From Tipula vernalis (taxonomy: Eukaryota > Arthropoda > Insecta > Diptera > Tipulidae): a stretch of 64,000 nt of DNA. The notes under the pieces are model-generated. The model made no database searches. It saw only the letters and a program-made list of their open reading frames with translations, and was not told the DNA's origin. Made by a program: the position numbers and the translations under genes. The stretch is taken from NCBI GenBank assembly GCA_958295665.1, contig OY282559.1, forward strand, positions 245,454,764 to 245,518,763, written 5' to 3'. Position 1 is the first letter of the stretch. Each line of letters starts with the position of its first letter. Positions 1 to 11,983 of this stretch are shown here, piece by piece.

Positions 1-237
1 TACCTACCTCTATGATAAATTCCTGCTACCGCAGGAATATTAATTCCCGGTAATTGTTTATGCTATGCGCCACAGAAAAATATTTTATTTGTTGTTGCGA
101 ATAGATAAAGTTGTTAATTTTTGCCTCCATTTTGTTTTATTTTTTTAATAATAATTTTGATAAGTGTAAAATCAAGTTTCATTACGAATATTTGTGTATA
201 TTTAACTCAGGTGATATATAATAAATATCTTTTTAAG
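1..237. other. Leading non-coding stretch
   Basis: AT-rich sequence with no reading frame I can support. It ends in a TTTTTAAG tract that could be the splice acceptor for the exon starting at about 238. Any earlier exon of that gene lies here unrecognised or outside the window. Confidence 0.4.
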
Positions 238-743
238 AAAATGTCCAAACAAAAATTACTATATACCGGACTGTACGGAACGAAATTAAACTGATATGCG
301 ATAGTTCCCGTATAAATTTAAATGAACGTTTAGAAATTAATGTGGATAACTTTATTAATGATTCACAACATATTCCATCCTCGCTGGATACTACTTCGGG
401 CGGTAGTGGTTGTGAGTCTGAAATAAGCAGCATTGAATATGACAGTGATGAAAGCATGGATGATAATGAAGAAATGGAGGCGAATAGTATTGAATGTGAT
501 ATTTCGGAATGGAGTATTACTCATAATATTTCAAACCAGAGCACGAATGCGTTACTGAAAGTTCTAAGAAAATATCATCCAAGTTTGCCAAAAGATGTTA
601 GAACTTTAAAAAGACTCATACTACAAACAAAAATATTGTACCAATGAGCAGTGGATCATACTCTCATATCGGGTTAGAAAAGCAACTAATGCTATTTCTA
701 AATAGCACAAAATATGAGGGAAACATCATAAATATTGACATTG
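238..743 (+). pseudogene. Transposase-like gene, N-terminal exon
   Basis: N-terminal part of a transposon-derived protein family common in insects and cnidarians. The frame runs from about 238 with no in-frame ATG. It carries an acidic/serine-rich stretch (about 400-480) and then the family signature: a WSITHNIS motif, an ALLKVLRKYHP helix and LPKDVRTL. Between about 610 and 644 the frame shifts by one; the new frame reads GSYSHIGLEK and ends NIINIDIG. The exon stops at 743 just before GTACAC. Splicing to 10814 gives IDIDGIPL, which matches the conserved 'INIDG-P' core of the family, so this is the same gene as the exons at 10.8 and 18.5 kb. The frameshift makes it a probable pseudogene, unless it is an assembly error. 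The true start is not identified. Confidence 0.65.
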
Positions 744-869
744 GTACACGGAAAGAAATAATCAAGCATAACTGATATAAAACAAGCGTAAACCCTATCG
801 TTTTGGAGCCTAGTAAAAACAGGCGCAAACCATGAATACTTTGCATGTTTTATGAAAATAAAAAAAAGT

Positions 870-1290
870 GGATATTCTGCATAAGTTGCTATAATTAAGC
901 AAACATTGCTTTAGATTTTTAGCAATTTTTTCATATATTAATCAAATATTAGCTTGAAATAAGAAATGCATTATATCAATAATTAAGTATATTTGGAATA
1001 CAATAAGAAACACATGCTTGAAAATGCTTGGTTAATTTGAATTGATTCAAGTAACTTATGCCACAAAACTCAAGTAATATTTTCTTAATTCAAGTTGATA
1101 AAACAAACTTATTTTAGTCTAATGTACTGAAATCAAGCAGGAAATTTGCGCAAATTATGTTAACTTTACTTAGATTAAACTGCATATTCTACACGATTTA
1201 CGAAGTATTATGCAAATTTTTAGCAGAACCTGATATTTGATTCTAGTAAACATTTGCTTAGTTCAAGCCAATTATGCACATTTTCTCTCA
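870..1290. repeat. Short-motif-rich segment near intron 5' end
   Basis: Repeats AAGCA, TTATGC, TTACTT and TTGAATTCAAGT-like words in both orientations, for example around 890-930, 1015-1075 and 1245-1285. The same words recur at 8455-8990 and 10540-10760, flanking the antisense genes. They could be subterminal repeats of a DNA transposon, but no terminal inverted repeat or target duplication was found. Confidence 0.25.
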
Positions 1291-1546
1291 AACTTCCCAA
1301 TAATAAAAATACAATACTACAATAAAAGAAAACAGATAATTTCAAATTCGTTTTATTATTTATTAATTATTCGAAATTACAATTTCATAGGTACAAAATT
1401 CAATTTTTTAATCTACTTAACTTATTTTAAAATACATATCACAAATATTTTCTTTATGTAATTAAAACTAAATTCATATTTTTAAAATACATATAAATTA
1501 AGACATAAGTAGGTCAATATTTTTAATTATGTATAACTACATAACT

Positions 1547-3939
1547 CTATAAATATCTCGGTTTAAAACATTTAGTCCCATTAAATAACCGAAATATTTG
1601 AAAAGGTTTACTCACAAACTGAGTTATTTCAATAACAAATATTTCGCTAACCATCTCTGAAATTAAGAAACAGTTTAAATTATCTTCAAATTTAATGTTG
1701 TAACTATTTAGAATTAAATATACAATGTCATTTATTTTTATAACTTCCAGTATTTTTAAAAGCCGATTATTTTTAAATAAGTAAAGATCTGTTAAAAACA
1801 TCGATCCATTAAAATAATATTTCTCTAAAATGGAAGCGCATTGTAAGTGACTTATGTTAAATTTGTCTGCAAGTGTTTTAAAATACGCCTTGGTTCTAAG
1901 GAAATCTAAACTTGATACGTTTGAATTTGAATTATCATGAATTTCTTGTAAAGACGACTTCAATATAAAATAGCTAAATTTCATAGCAAATTTTTTTGCA
2001 ACGGAGAGTGCTAAATTTCTTCGACTACTTGTAACATTAGTATAATTCTTCATTTCACGATTTTTTGATTCAAACCTCATACACCAAAGACGACGCAGAG
2101 GTCCAGACTTACGTATAATAGAACTGTAATGCGTAATAATATGGTGCTTGGGCGTAAGGTTGCTTTCAAATACTTTAATATAAAGTTCGTGGTGTTTTTT
2201 GATTATTTCACTAAAATTATTAATGCAATCTTCTGTATAGGCAGGTAATAGCATGTTATCAACTAGCCTTTCCAGTATTAGTGTATATTTCCATATTTCA
2301 TTATTCTTATTGATTAAGTCTCCAACTAATAAGGTAAAAAAGTGAAGTAAACTATAAGCTTCTCTAGAAGATAAGTGCAACTTTTGGGCTTTTAGGTGTT
2401 GTTCTTTAATAGCTTCACAACGATTTGTAGACTCTATTTGCCCATAGTTAAAATTACGTAATCTAAGATTAAAAGTTTCTAAATCCAAAAAGTTATTAAG
2501 TATAAAATAATTAAGGGCTTTTACTAATCCATATTTGATTATACCCTCAAATGCGTCATGCATAACATCAACTGAAAAATTTTCTGTCACATGAAATGAT
2601 GGAATGGTATTGAAAATAGATTCAGCATGAATGCCTGTGGCTTTATAGTCGTTAAGCACAATTTGTTCTCTGTAATTTTTTGGATTACGCAAACATGATG
2701 AATCTTCTTGAGCAAGCTGTTGAGATATTTTTTTTATGTTTTAAACAGAATCGGCAATAATAATTGTGACTAAAACTTTTAGAAAAACAACAAATATCAT
2801 TGAGAGCTTTATTATCCCCTATAACCAATCCTAACACAAAATAAACTTGGAATATTCCCTCGTTCGTCCTGATTTCTATGCCATTTTTTTCAATATCTTG
2901 AATTATTTTGATTAGTTCATTCACCGCTATGTTGCTTCCAACTTTTTTCAGTACTGACATTTTCAAAAACATAGCAGGCAAAATGTATTCTAGTTTTGAA
3001 AGCATTTCTAATGATAATACTGGGAAACTGTAATAGAAGGAAGCTATTGATTGAACACCAGTATGACTTCCAAGTGGGTCATTAACCTCTACATCATCAT
3101 AATAGAGAAAGTATGGTATAACAATTTTATCTTTCAAGTTGCTTGTTTTACTTTTCCAAAGGTCACCCTGTATAAAATTGGTTAAACTTGTACTTTCTTG
3201 CAATTTTTCCATGTGTTTCCGTACGTCTGTCAAAATGTTTGGGAGTCCAAAAAATGTTTTTATTTGGTAGATAATGGGCGAAAGTACAACTTTCGATTCG
3301 ACTTCTTCCAGATGGGATTCGCCTTTTCGCATATTTTCTTTAACTAGCTTCTCGACCGTAAATTGAACAGGCGGTTTCATTAAATTTCGATCACCGAGGG
3401 CCTTAATTAATTTATATTCTGTTTTTATATTTTTGAATGGATCTGCACCCACATCGAAAATTTGACTAATGTAATCTTTCTTTTCTATATTAATTTCTTC
3501 TATTACAACGTCCTTAATTAACATAAAAGTATGAGAAATATTTTCCGAAAACTCGTTTAAAATGGATTCTATTTGTTTGTTGGTTAAATGGCTGTAACTA
3601 TTTAAATGAGAAACAAATGTAAGGGCGTTTTTATATAAATTGTCTTTAATTCGATCTACCGTTAATTTTGTATCAGATTTATCATGTAAATCAATTTTGT
3701 TTTCCGGAACTAACAAATTTTGCCGAGAGTTAAGGTTTTGCGCAGTAAATTTCTTTTGTTCGCTTATGAGCATTATTAAGATGGAAAACGAAATTTCTCT
3801 TGCTTGAAAATGATTGAGGGCACCCTAACTGTCCACACTCAAACACATCAGTAGTTCCTAATCTATGTACGTATTTTATATGCACCAACAAAATATCTAC
3901 AGATATTAATTCTTCCGAACACTTGAAACACTTATACAT
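1547..3939 (-). pseudogene. C2H2 zinc-finger transposase-like protein, antisense
   Basis: Decayed gene read right to left. It starts at ATG 3939 with two C2H2-like finger units (CFKC...HIKYVH and CGQLGC...HLNNAH). A frameshift near 3740 moves into a 362-residue frame ending at 2685 with YYCRFCLKHKK. A second shift in an A-run near 2720 moves into a 381-residue frame (2692-1547) beginning near LRNPKNYREQ. That last part holds FSVDVMHDAFEGIIKYGL, the 'DVMHD-EG' signature of a widespread animal transposon-derived family that resembles the DVMH motif of Tnp2/CACTA transposases, and later TPKHHIITHY and RRLWCMRFESKN. Family membership is from motif recognition; assignment to CACTA/EnSpm is inference. 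It sits wholly inside intron 1 of the plus-strand gene. Two frameshifts argue for a pseudogene. Confidence 0.6.
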
Positions 3940-3984
3940 ATTGAATTTTTAGATTAAAAAAGTTTTAATTTATTATTTAATTTA

Positions 3985-6010
3985 GTTTGGTTAGGAACGT
4001 TGCAAGCGTTGGCGATTTGATACCATCTATTTCAAAAAAATAATTTTGAATAAATTCTCAAACATTTTTCGATTGGATTTGATACTTCAGATCAAAAACA
4101 TAGTGAATTTTGAAGCATGTTGACAAAGCAGCAATCAAATTATCGAATTTGTACACAATATCATCATACATTGTATAGTAGTAGCTCCGTTCCCGCTCTT
4201 GGATCATAAAAACTGATGGCTGTTGCGAAATGCCGTGTTCCAAATATTTTTCGCGGCGGGTCTGTAAAATTTCTTTAATATGTATGTAAGACTCTGCCGA
4301 CTCTAAGAAAGAGCTTTGAGAGTCAGCAATACTGAACTTCCAAATTTTTTTTGTGTGAGTATTTTTGGCCTGCCCGGTTGGAACTAGTAATCCGTGCAAG
4401 GCCTTTAAAATGATAATGTTCCTTGAATCTGAAAAAAAGGAATTTAGTTTTTTGCCAATTAATATTTAAATAAATAAATGCCTTTATCGTTTTGTTGAGA
4501 CATACATTCTAGCAATTTTACGCTAGCCAGACACAGCTTATCTTTTATGCAGTCTTTAAAAATAGGAATGACGTTTGCAGCGAAATTGTCCCACATCCTA
4601 ATTAGGTCAGTTCCTTTCCCAAGTTGCAGGTTCTCGAAATCAATATCAATCTGCAAAAAATCATTATTAATGAATAAAATTCCGACTTAAATGAAAAAGA
4701 AAAATTTACCAATTGTGCACCATCTGCGTTAGTGTATTTCGGCCACGCTTCTATAATTCTTTAAATGTTTTTATCCCCTTTAGGTGTTAATCTGATGTGT
4801 GCCGTTTTCATCCACTTTTCAAGCACTGTCTCAAAGGGCGTTGAATATACTTTTAACTAGATGTGGTCCTCATCGTCAATCAGTTCAGCAACTTGAAGTT
4901 CTTTTTCTAGTTAAAAAAAAAAAAGAAATTTCATAAAAACTGGACAAACAAACATAAAGCGTAAACCCACAGGCAAACGGAAAGAAAACTTTCGCAATAA
5001 TTTCCAAATGTTTCCATAATTTTAACTTTAGCTAAAATACTCTGGGATTTGATCGAAAGGACCTAAACTATTTTTAAGACAAAACCTTCAAAAAAGTTTG
5101 TAATTACTTTGAAAATGGGAAATTTTTTCAATACCAATTTTGTGATAGAAAAAATTTAAATTCAATATTCTAAGCTAAGTGAAAATTATTTTGGAATTTT
5201 TTTAAATTATTAGTAGTGATAAATTCGATCAGGTTTCAGAAGATTTTAGCTAAAAAAAAATCAAAAATTTGCAAAATATTGCGAAAAAAAGAAATGCATT
5301 TTTTTCGTTTACTGTAGGTTTACTAAATTACTAGTGCTTAATAAGCTTCATTTTATTTAAAATATCTTGCTCTAACTGTTTTTTGTGAACTCGCAGGCGT
5401 TTCTCCCTTGGAAATATTCCTGAAGCTCGTAATTTGGCGGCCGAATTCCTGTAGGTGTTGTACAACCGGCCAGACGGATATTTTCCAACGTTGGAATAGT
5501 ATGTCTCCTAAAGAGGGCAAACAAAATAATAAAATGATTATATTTGGTACGGCGCTCATGATTTTGTTTACAAACCTGTCTCTCTGATTGGTGTGCATAA
5601 AAATTTTGTTTGATATATAAAATTCTATACAGTCTTTAATTAATTTTTCTCGCATCAAATCCGGTAGGCTGAAATTGTTTTTTTCGTATTGTTCTAAAAC
5701 TATGGATCCATGTGTAGATACATATAAATTAACATCCTAAAACAATAAAACAAACTTATTAGTCTAATAATTAAATTTTTATACGGAATGAAATGCTGAC
5801 AAATTTTAGGTTTGAGGGAGTTTCTGCTGTTTCTGATCTGGTAATTATTGTATTGTCTATTGTATTGCTTTGTCTCTCTTCAGGTAGGAGGTATGATACA
5901 TTTTGTTGACTAGTTTTACTGTCATTTACTGCTTCAATTAAATTAGATAATTCTTGCCGAACTTCATTAATAGCTATTGAATCTGTGGTACTCGGTAATT
6001 GCTCGTACCC
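3985..6010 (-). pseudogene. Multi-exon transposon-associated gene, antisense, decayed
   Basis: Read right to left, coding islands with splice-like ends match an insect repeat protein family. 6010-5785 (acceptor TTTAG, donor GTATAA) has no known motif. 5736 to about 5364 reads LPDLMREKLIKDCIEFYIS, RDRFVNKIMSA and then ETYYSNVGKYPSGRLYN, interrupted near 5508-5550 by a short intron-like stretch. 4912-4710 contains EAWPKYTNADGAQL and two in-frame stops. 4657-4460 reads IDIDFENL...IRMWDNF. The rest, to about 3985, reads HGLLVPTGQ, IWKFSIADSQSSF and IQSKNV, with a stop where the family usually has Trp. At least three stops make it a pseudogene. It lies just upstream of the C2H2 gene in the same orientation, so both probably belonged to one element. 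Its biochemical function is unknown to me. Confidence 0.5.
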
Positions 6011-8454
6011 CTAAAGTTTGTACAATAGATTTGAAAATATATATAGGTACACTTTAGAGGGAAATGAGAAACAATTTATTTGAGTAAGTTCATTAGTTTA
6101 GAGAAAATATTTGGCTTCATAATGTGAAAAAATCCAAATTGACACAATCTTGAAACTGCAATTGGCCATAGGAAAATTAAGAGTAAAAAATTAAAAAAAA
6201 TATTGAAATAGTTTTGATTGACAGTTTAGTCTAGAAAATTGTTGGTTTCTAAGGTTCTGATTGAAAACTTATTACAATCAAGAGTATTTTTAATTAACAT
6301 TAAAACAGCGGCAATACTATGGAATCCGTCAGCTATTATAGATGTACAGTTTGTGTAATGCATAAAGAGCCAAGCACGCAAACGGCAAACCGGAATAAAC
6401 AGTCAAATCCAATTTTTAACAGAAAATCAAATCTATAAGTACCACCTTATTTTTAATTTTTTTTTTTTTATTAAAATTGGTTTAATCTCATTCAAAAGAA
6501 CTCAATTTCATATATTGCTGAAGCTAAAGTCCGTCCATGAAAATATAAAATTGTTTTTTTTTTAATGAAATTAAATCAACTGCAATAAAATTTTATAATA
6601 TTACGTGGTTATGAAAGTACCAGTGAGATTTGAATTATTTTTTTAATGAATTTGATATTGCAATGTGAAACAAATGTGCCAAAAATTGGATTTGATCGTT
6701 TTAATTGCTGATTTCCGTTTGTGCATGGGGCATCGCCTTAAGAAGGAAAAGAAAATATTCTTTATTTCAGTTAAATTTTGTCTATCAATTGAAGCGTTGA
6801 ACAATGGAGTGAAATTAAACGAAACAAAATGTAGGTCTTTTATTTTCAACCATATTGTACGACTTGGTCAAGCTTATTTGGATAGATAAAAAACTGAAAT
6901 GAACAGGATATTATTATTTTGTTTTTCTTCTTATCGTCGAAAATAAACAAAAATAACTAGCGGATTCCCATAGTAGGAACTCAAAATTCAAATTCCACTA
7001 AGCAAATGAACTTGGTTCGGCAATTTTTTTTAATTAAATTGGTAATAAAATATTGCCCGAACATTGAAAATCTTCCATTCTTTTAGGCTTTTTCGAAATT
7101 TTAACATAATTCCCATTTTTTCGGTGGGAAATAAATGGTATAAATCCGCTTCCGTTAATAATGGGAACGAATCGATATCCATGGAGCAATCTGAAATAAA
7201 TAAGATGCAGTTTTATCTTCAACATTTTTTAAAATACACACTTATTTGAAAAGAGATAGGAAATGATCAATACAATGATCAGATATACAAGATTTATGAC
7301 GCATATCAGGTTGGCCGATTGTTTTAACGCTATTTTCTGAATAACTAGTCTAGAAATAACTCCTAGCAAACTGAAAAAAATGCAAGCAAACTGCAATCGA
7401 TTCCTCTGCGTTTGTGATTATAAGGCCAAAATTATCTTAAAACCGTCGCCATGGCCATTTAAAAATGTGAAAACCTCCCAAAAATTGAACCAAGAGTAAT
7501 ATTTCAACTGAAAAACCTTTATTTAACTTAATCATTTCTGCCGTTCCTCATTAGGGATTTATGCGGCTTGCCAGTTCAAGTAATACGAATTTACTTTCAC
7601 GTTTGGCTTTTCACGTTAGACCTTGGCTAATATATTCTCTTACAAAGCTGGCCTCACAAAGTAGTAATAGTTTAAGTAGTTTAATAAATAGTCAAATTCA
7701 TTCAAATAAAATTTCTTCTTCATTCAACGATTTTGGGACAGATACGAGCACTTTTTTAAACAGCCATGACCACTATGTTAAAGCAACTAGGGCATTATCA
7801 TCACATACCATGCGGTAGGCATTTAATTGATTTTTCATTTACATTTTTTGCAGGTTGCTGTAGGATCGTTATTTTTTTAGAAAAAGCCTTGAAAAAACGG
7901 CGCACTTTAAATTGGCTCATCCTGTTCATTAAATAAAATTAAACTATCACCTGTACACTGTTTTGCATTTCAACTCGGGCTACAAAATTACTTAACAAAT
8001 TTATTCAGATGCACTTTGTTTTTACAATTTAGTATGAATTTAAAATACGCCCGGGTTTTTTCATTTATTATTCGCACAAATACAACATATGTGTACAATA
8101 TTTAAACTTATTTTTAAAATAATTAAATAATTCTCCCAACTGCCATGATTCGAGGAGCTCTTTCATAAACGTTTGAGCTGGCGTGTTGTCCAAATTCAAA
8201 TAATGCGTCATTTCAATCCAAACTAAAAAGCAGTCTCGTATTGTACGAAATTAAAAATAACACACTTCACCTTTAAACGTTTAACGCACAGGTTTAACAC
8301 TAACTGTTATATCAATTAAGATTAAAATTTTCTAAAATTAAAAAAAACACACAATATTCAGAATGTCTTACACAAAGTGAAACAATCCTGCTACGATGAA
8401 TAACGCTTTGAAAATGATGCGATTATGCACGTGTTTCGCCATCGATTTGTCTTA
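6011..8454. other. AT-rich intronic filler
   Basis: No supported gene. Short frames at 6665-6889 and 7064-7249 have no recognisable motif and overlap each other on opposite strands. A Ser-rich 85-codon frame at 7561-7818 (+) starts MRLASSSNTN; I find no homology cue or splice context for it. Confidence 0.4.
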
Positions 8455-8945
8455 ACGGTAAAATTTACTTGATTACATATACTCTTATATGTGTTTTAAG
8501 CAAGTTATGCATGATTTTAGGAAGTAAGTGTTAAAATGAGCAAATCATGACATGAATTTACTAACATTTACTTGAATATATCTGTTTTAAGCAGACTTTG
8601 CTCGATTTAAGGAAATAAGTGATGAAATAAGCGAGTAATAACACGATTTCATTCTTTAAAAAGAGGATACATGCGCAGTTAGTCCGTGCTGTTGGTCAAT
8701 GAGTAAGAGCACACAGTTTCATTTTAAGTTTATGAGCACTATTTACTTGAACTTCAGCAGATTGTGCTCAATTTAAGGAAATAAGTGATGAAATGAGCGA
8801 GTAATAATACGATTTCATTTTTAAAAGTGAGCATACATGCGCCCTTAATCCGTGCTCTCATTCAATGAGTAAACGCACACAGTCCCATTTTCAGTTTATG
8901 CGCATTGTTTACTTGAACTTCAGCAGATTGTGCTCGATTTAAGAT
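8455..8945. repeat. 166-bp tandem repeat, about three copies
   Basis: The word CAGA(C/T)T(T/G)TGCTC recurs at 8592, 8758 and 8924, exactly 166 bp apart each time. The sequence between is alignable by eye (AAGGAAATAAGTGATGAAAT, GAGCGAGTAATAA, CATACATGCGC, CAATGAGTAA). A more diverged partial unit precedes it from about 8455. It lies inside the giant intron. Confidence 0.8.
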
Positions 8946-8989
8946 AATATGCAATAAATTGAGAAAATTAACACTCGATCTTAAACAAA

Positions 8990-10813
8990 TTAGGCATTAT
9001 TTTGGGAAATATTTGTAATAAAATAAAGAAGTTAACACAATGACCTTATAGCAGTTGTTAAAAATCATAAATTATCTTTTTTATCGAAAATTTTAATTAA
9101 TTTCATTTAGTATTTGATATAGATAGAATGCTGAATAGCTAATTATGTACATATTTATATGACTAGTTTTTAGGATTTTGTAAGAATTTTGAAATACAAT
9201 AATTTTTTTTGTGCAAAATTATCAAAAGGAACGATCTTACCTTAAATTCTTACCAAAATTAGTTATGTACCATTCTGAACTAAAACTGATGGGCTTACTG
9301 GGAAATTCAATGATCTTACATAGGCTTATTTATGTTTGAAGTTTTATTCCCCTAAACAGATTGAAATGATGAAAGACAATAGCTTGTTTATAACTATTTA
9401 TCTGTATCTTGGTATAGAAAATGGGTCAATGTCCAAAATCTTAAAATTAGTCGTACGCCCGTAAATCAGATAGAAACCTTATTTGAGAGTTCTAGAGCGC
9501 AAGAGGCGTCCATGCAAAATGTTTGAATGTTGAGTTAAGTGTAAATGACACGATGTGAGACTCTGGGCTATGTGAAGCGAAAAGGTCACATTCGTTTTAC
9601 ACTGCGACCTGTTTTCCTTGCTCCAAAAAGTTTTGAGTCTCATATCCTTGTTTTTACAATTAAATAAAAAATTCTTGCATTTTACACTTATACTCTTGTA
9701 CTGTAGACTCCTCCATTTCTATAAAAGAAAACAAATCGAATGATTTGCAATTAATATTTTCCAATATCTGATTGATCAACGTCAATTTTGGATGAGTGAT
9801 AAATTGGGTAATAAAAACATTTGCATTGTTTTTGTAATTTAAATTAGATTTATGGGCATTAGCCCTTTTTTACCAACATACAGATATACATATGTTTCTG
9901 ATTTCTCCTGTTTTATTTCTGAATAATTCTCATTATTTTATAAAAAAAACAAATAAAAAATAGGGCCCAGTATAATTAATATACTAATTTTCCCCTTAAA
10001 TTATAGCTTTCTGATTCAAAATTACTCAAATAGTTGGTTGCTGGTTAGATCTGAAAATGATTAATTTATAAAATAAATATAAGTAATAACTGGTTGTCTT
10101 CCAACAACTAACGGTTAACACGAGAAAATTGGATAATTCCCTATTTTTTTAAAATTCAAAAAATTTCTTAAAATTTTGGGAGCTATTCATACCGATCCCA
10201 GAGAATAACTAACTCAATAATTATAACGCTTATTCGTATACAAAGTCTTTGGCTCGTATATGAAATTAAGTTACCAGAACGCAGAACCCAAAAACAGCGA
10301 ATAAAAAAATGTCGTGTCCGTCCTTCAATCACTCATACATTTTTGCTTTTTTGTTTTTCCTCCCATTCTACCAAATCTTGATAGTTCTGGCCGAAATATT
10401 GCACTAAGGTAGATTTTAGTAATAATCAGTTTGTGTCAACTTTTGAGTCCATTTGCATCTAAAACAAAAGGGGTTGAAGAATATATATTTCAGACCTTTT
10501 TAGCATTTATCTTCATAATATCAAGAACTATTTACTTGTTAAGTTGTTTACCACTAATTCATTAATCTTGCATAAAATGCTTAATTTATGCAAACAAATA
10601 TTCATAAAAAAATCAGTTGTGTTGAGCATTTTTTTCTCGATTTTAGTTTATTCATCTATTCTTGAATGATGCCTCAATTTGCTTATTTTGCAATTTAGTT
10701 GCTAAAATTGTTTGTATTATATTTAAATTAAGCAAAATAAGCCTAAATCTTGATTTACTAGAAATAGGAAAGTCGTTTTCTTGTTTGCAGTAAAATATTT
10801 TTTTCCGTGATAG
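8990..10813. other. AT-rich intronic filler, right part
   Basis: No coding sequence recognised. The last part (10540-10760) repeats the AAGCA / TTATGCAAA / TTGCTAAA words seen near the intron's left end. Confidence 0.35.
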
Positions 10814-11068
10814 ACGGAATTCCTCTAACCAAAAGCTCTACAAACCAACTATGGCCCATCTTTGCCAATGTTATTTCTCATAAAGCAGTATTTATTGTTG
10901 GAATTTACCATGGACATAAAAAACCGCATTGTGCTAATTTATTTTTGGGATCATTTATTGAGGAGACAAAACAATTATTGGAAAACGGAATCACATACAA
11001 TAATAGGCTCTTCACCATTAAAATCAGAGCTTTCACATGTGATGCACCAGCAAGATCGTTTTTGTTAG
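10814..11068 (+). pseudogene. Transposase-like gene, middle exon
   Basis: Second recognised exon of the gene begun at 238. After acceptor GTGATAG it reads DGIPLTKSSTNQLWPI, then FIVGIYHGHKKP, LFLGSFIEET and FTCDAPARSFLLG. These blocks follow the usual family order: INIDG-P, WPI, IG-Y-G--KP, CD-PAR-F. This exon itself has no stop or shift. It ends TTGTTAG before GTACAT at 11069. The G at 11068 plus GA at 18517 encodes Gly, restoring SFLLGVKSHSGY. An errantivirus begins six bases into the following intron. Typed as pseudogene because the flanking exons carry breaks. Confidence 0.7.
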
Positions 11069-11074
11069 GTACAT

Positions 11075-11425
11075 AGTTAACATCAGCTAACACGCGACCC
11101 ATGAAGAAAGCAAATTCCACCGGCGACATGTAGTGCAATGACGCCAAACATTATATCGCATAAGCAATTTTTAATTAATGTAAAAATATCGCATAAGCTA
11201 GTTTTAACAATAAAGAAATTCCACAGAAAGTCATTCCACTGCATAACAGGAAATGAGTTATTATAAAAAGTAAACAAAAAACTGGAAGCGACGTTCATTA
11301 CAATTTATATTTTTGAAATAAAAACATTGTCAAACTAAATTATTGTGCATTATTATTATTTTGGAACTAATACCGTTTCCCAACCACAACCAGAAATAAA
11401 TACGTTATCGGCACAACCCATAACT
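11075..11425 (+). repeat. Errantivirus 5' LTR
   Basis: 351 bp, AGTTAAC...CATAACT, matching 18100-18450. Visible differences from the 3' LTR lie in the GCTAGTTT stretch (GCAAATTT in the other), the GAGTTATTA stretch (GACTTATTA) and TTTTGGAACT (TTTTGAAACT). Confidence 0.92.
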
Positions 11426-11441
11426 GGTGCAGTTAAAAGTG
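11425..11441 (+). other. Primer-binding site, tRNA-Ser-like
   Basis: TGGTGCAGTT immediately at the LTR end, overlapping its last T. It resembles the TGGCGCAGTC primer site of 17.6/297-type errantiviruses, which prime from tRNA-Ser, with C-to-T changes. The match decays after ten bases. Confidence 0.5.
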
Positions 11442-11983
11442 AAAATAATATATTACATAATAATTAATAATTAATAAAAATTAGATAGTGTTTTTAATAA
11501 ATAATTGTGCAAAAATAATAACTACGTGAAAATTTAAATAAAATTATTATTTTTTTTTTCTCTTCTGATCAATAATTGTGTAAAAACACCAAAGTGCAAT
11601 AATCTGTCAAGCGGGATTATTGTAATAAAACAGTGAAATAAATAAAATAAAAAAATTTTACCAACATATCGAGCCTGATCAACCTGAAGATGTTCAAAGC
11701 CGTGTTACTAGCAGCAATATTGACAAGGTAAGAAATTTTCATTGTATTTTTTCCTACAACAATCATTTTTTTATTTATTTTTTAAATCAAACTTGCACTA
11801 ACATTCAAAATTATTAAATATAAAATTGTGGGACCCAAGTACTAATTCACTACTTGTAAAATATTGAATAAACGCACTTGTGAATATAATTAAGTGTTAA
11901 AATTAGAACCTAAAATCGGGACTTTTTGGCATATTAGTGTCATCGGGGACACATAAAAACTTTTGTAAATTCGTGAAATTCGT

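Larger units (their letters stand above)
744..10813 (+). other. Giant intron 1 of transposase-like gene
   Basis: Donor GTACAC at 744 and acceptor GTGATAG ending at 10813. The join restores the reading frame (G at 743 plus AC at 10814 gives Asp). At about 10 kb it is over a hundred times longer than the 62-83 nt introns elsewhere in this window. It holds two antisense gene relics (1547-6010), a 166-bp tandem repeat and AT-rich filler, which suggests that it grew by insertion of one or more mobile elements. Confidence 0.6.

Noticed and set aside
744..800. CACTA-type terminal repeat at the intron's left edge
   Set aside because: No CACT(A/G) start here with an inverted partner near 10.8 kb, so the CACTA assignment rests only on protein motifs.
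7561..7818. 85-codon Ser-rich frame as a small gene
   Set aside because: No homology cue, no splice context, lies in AT-rich intronic filler; length is within chance expectation.
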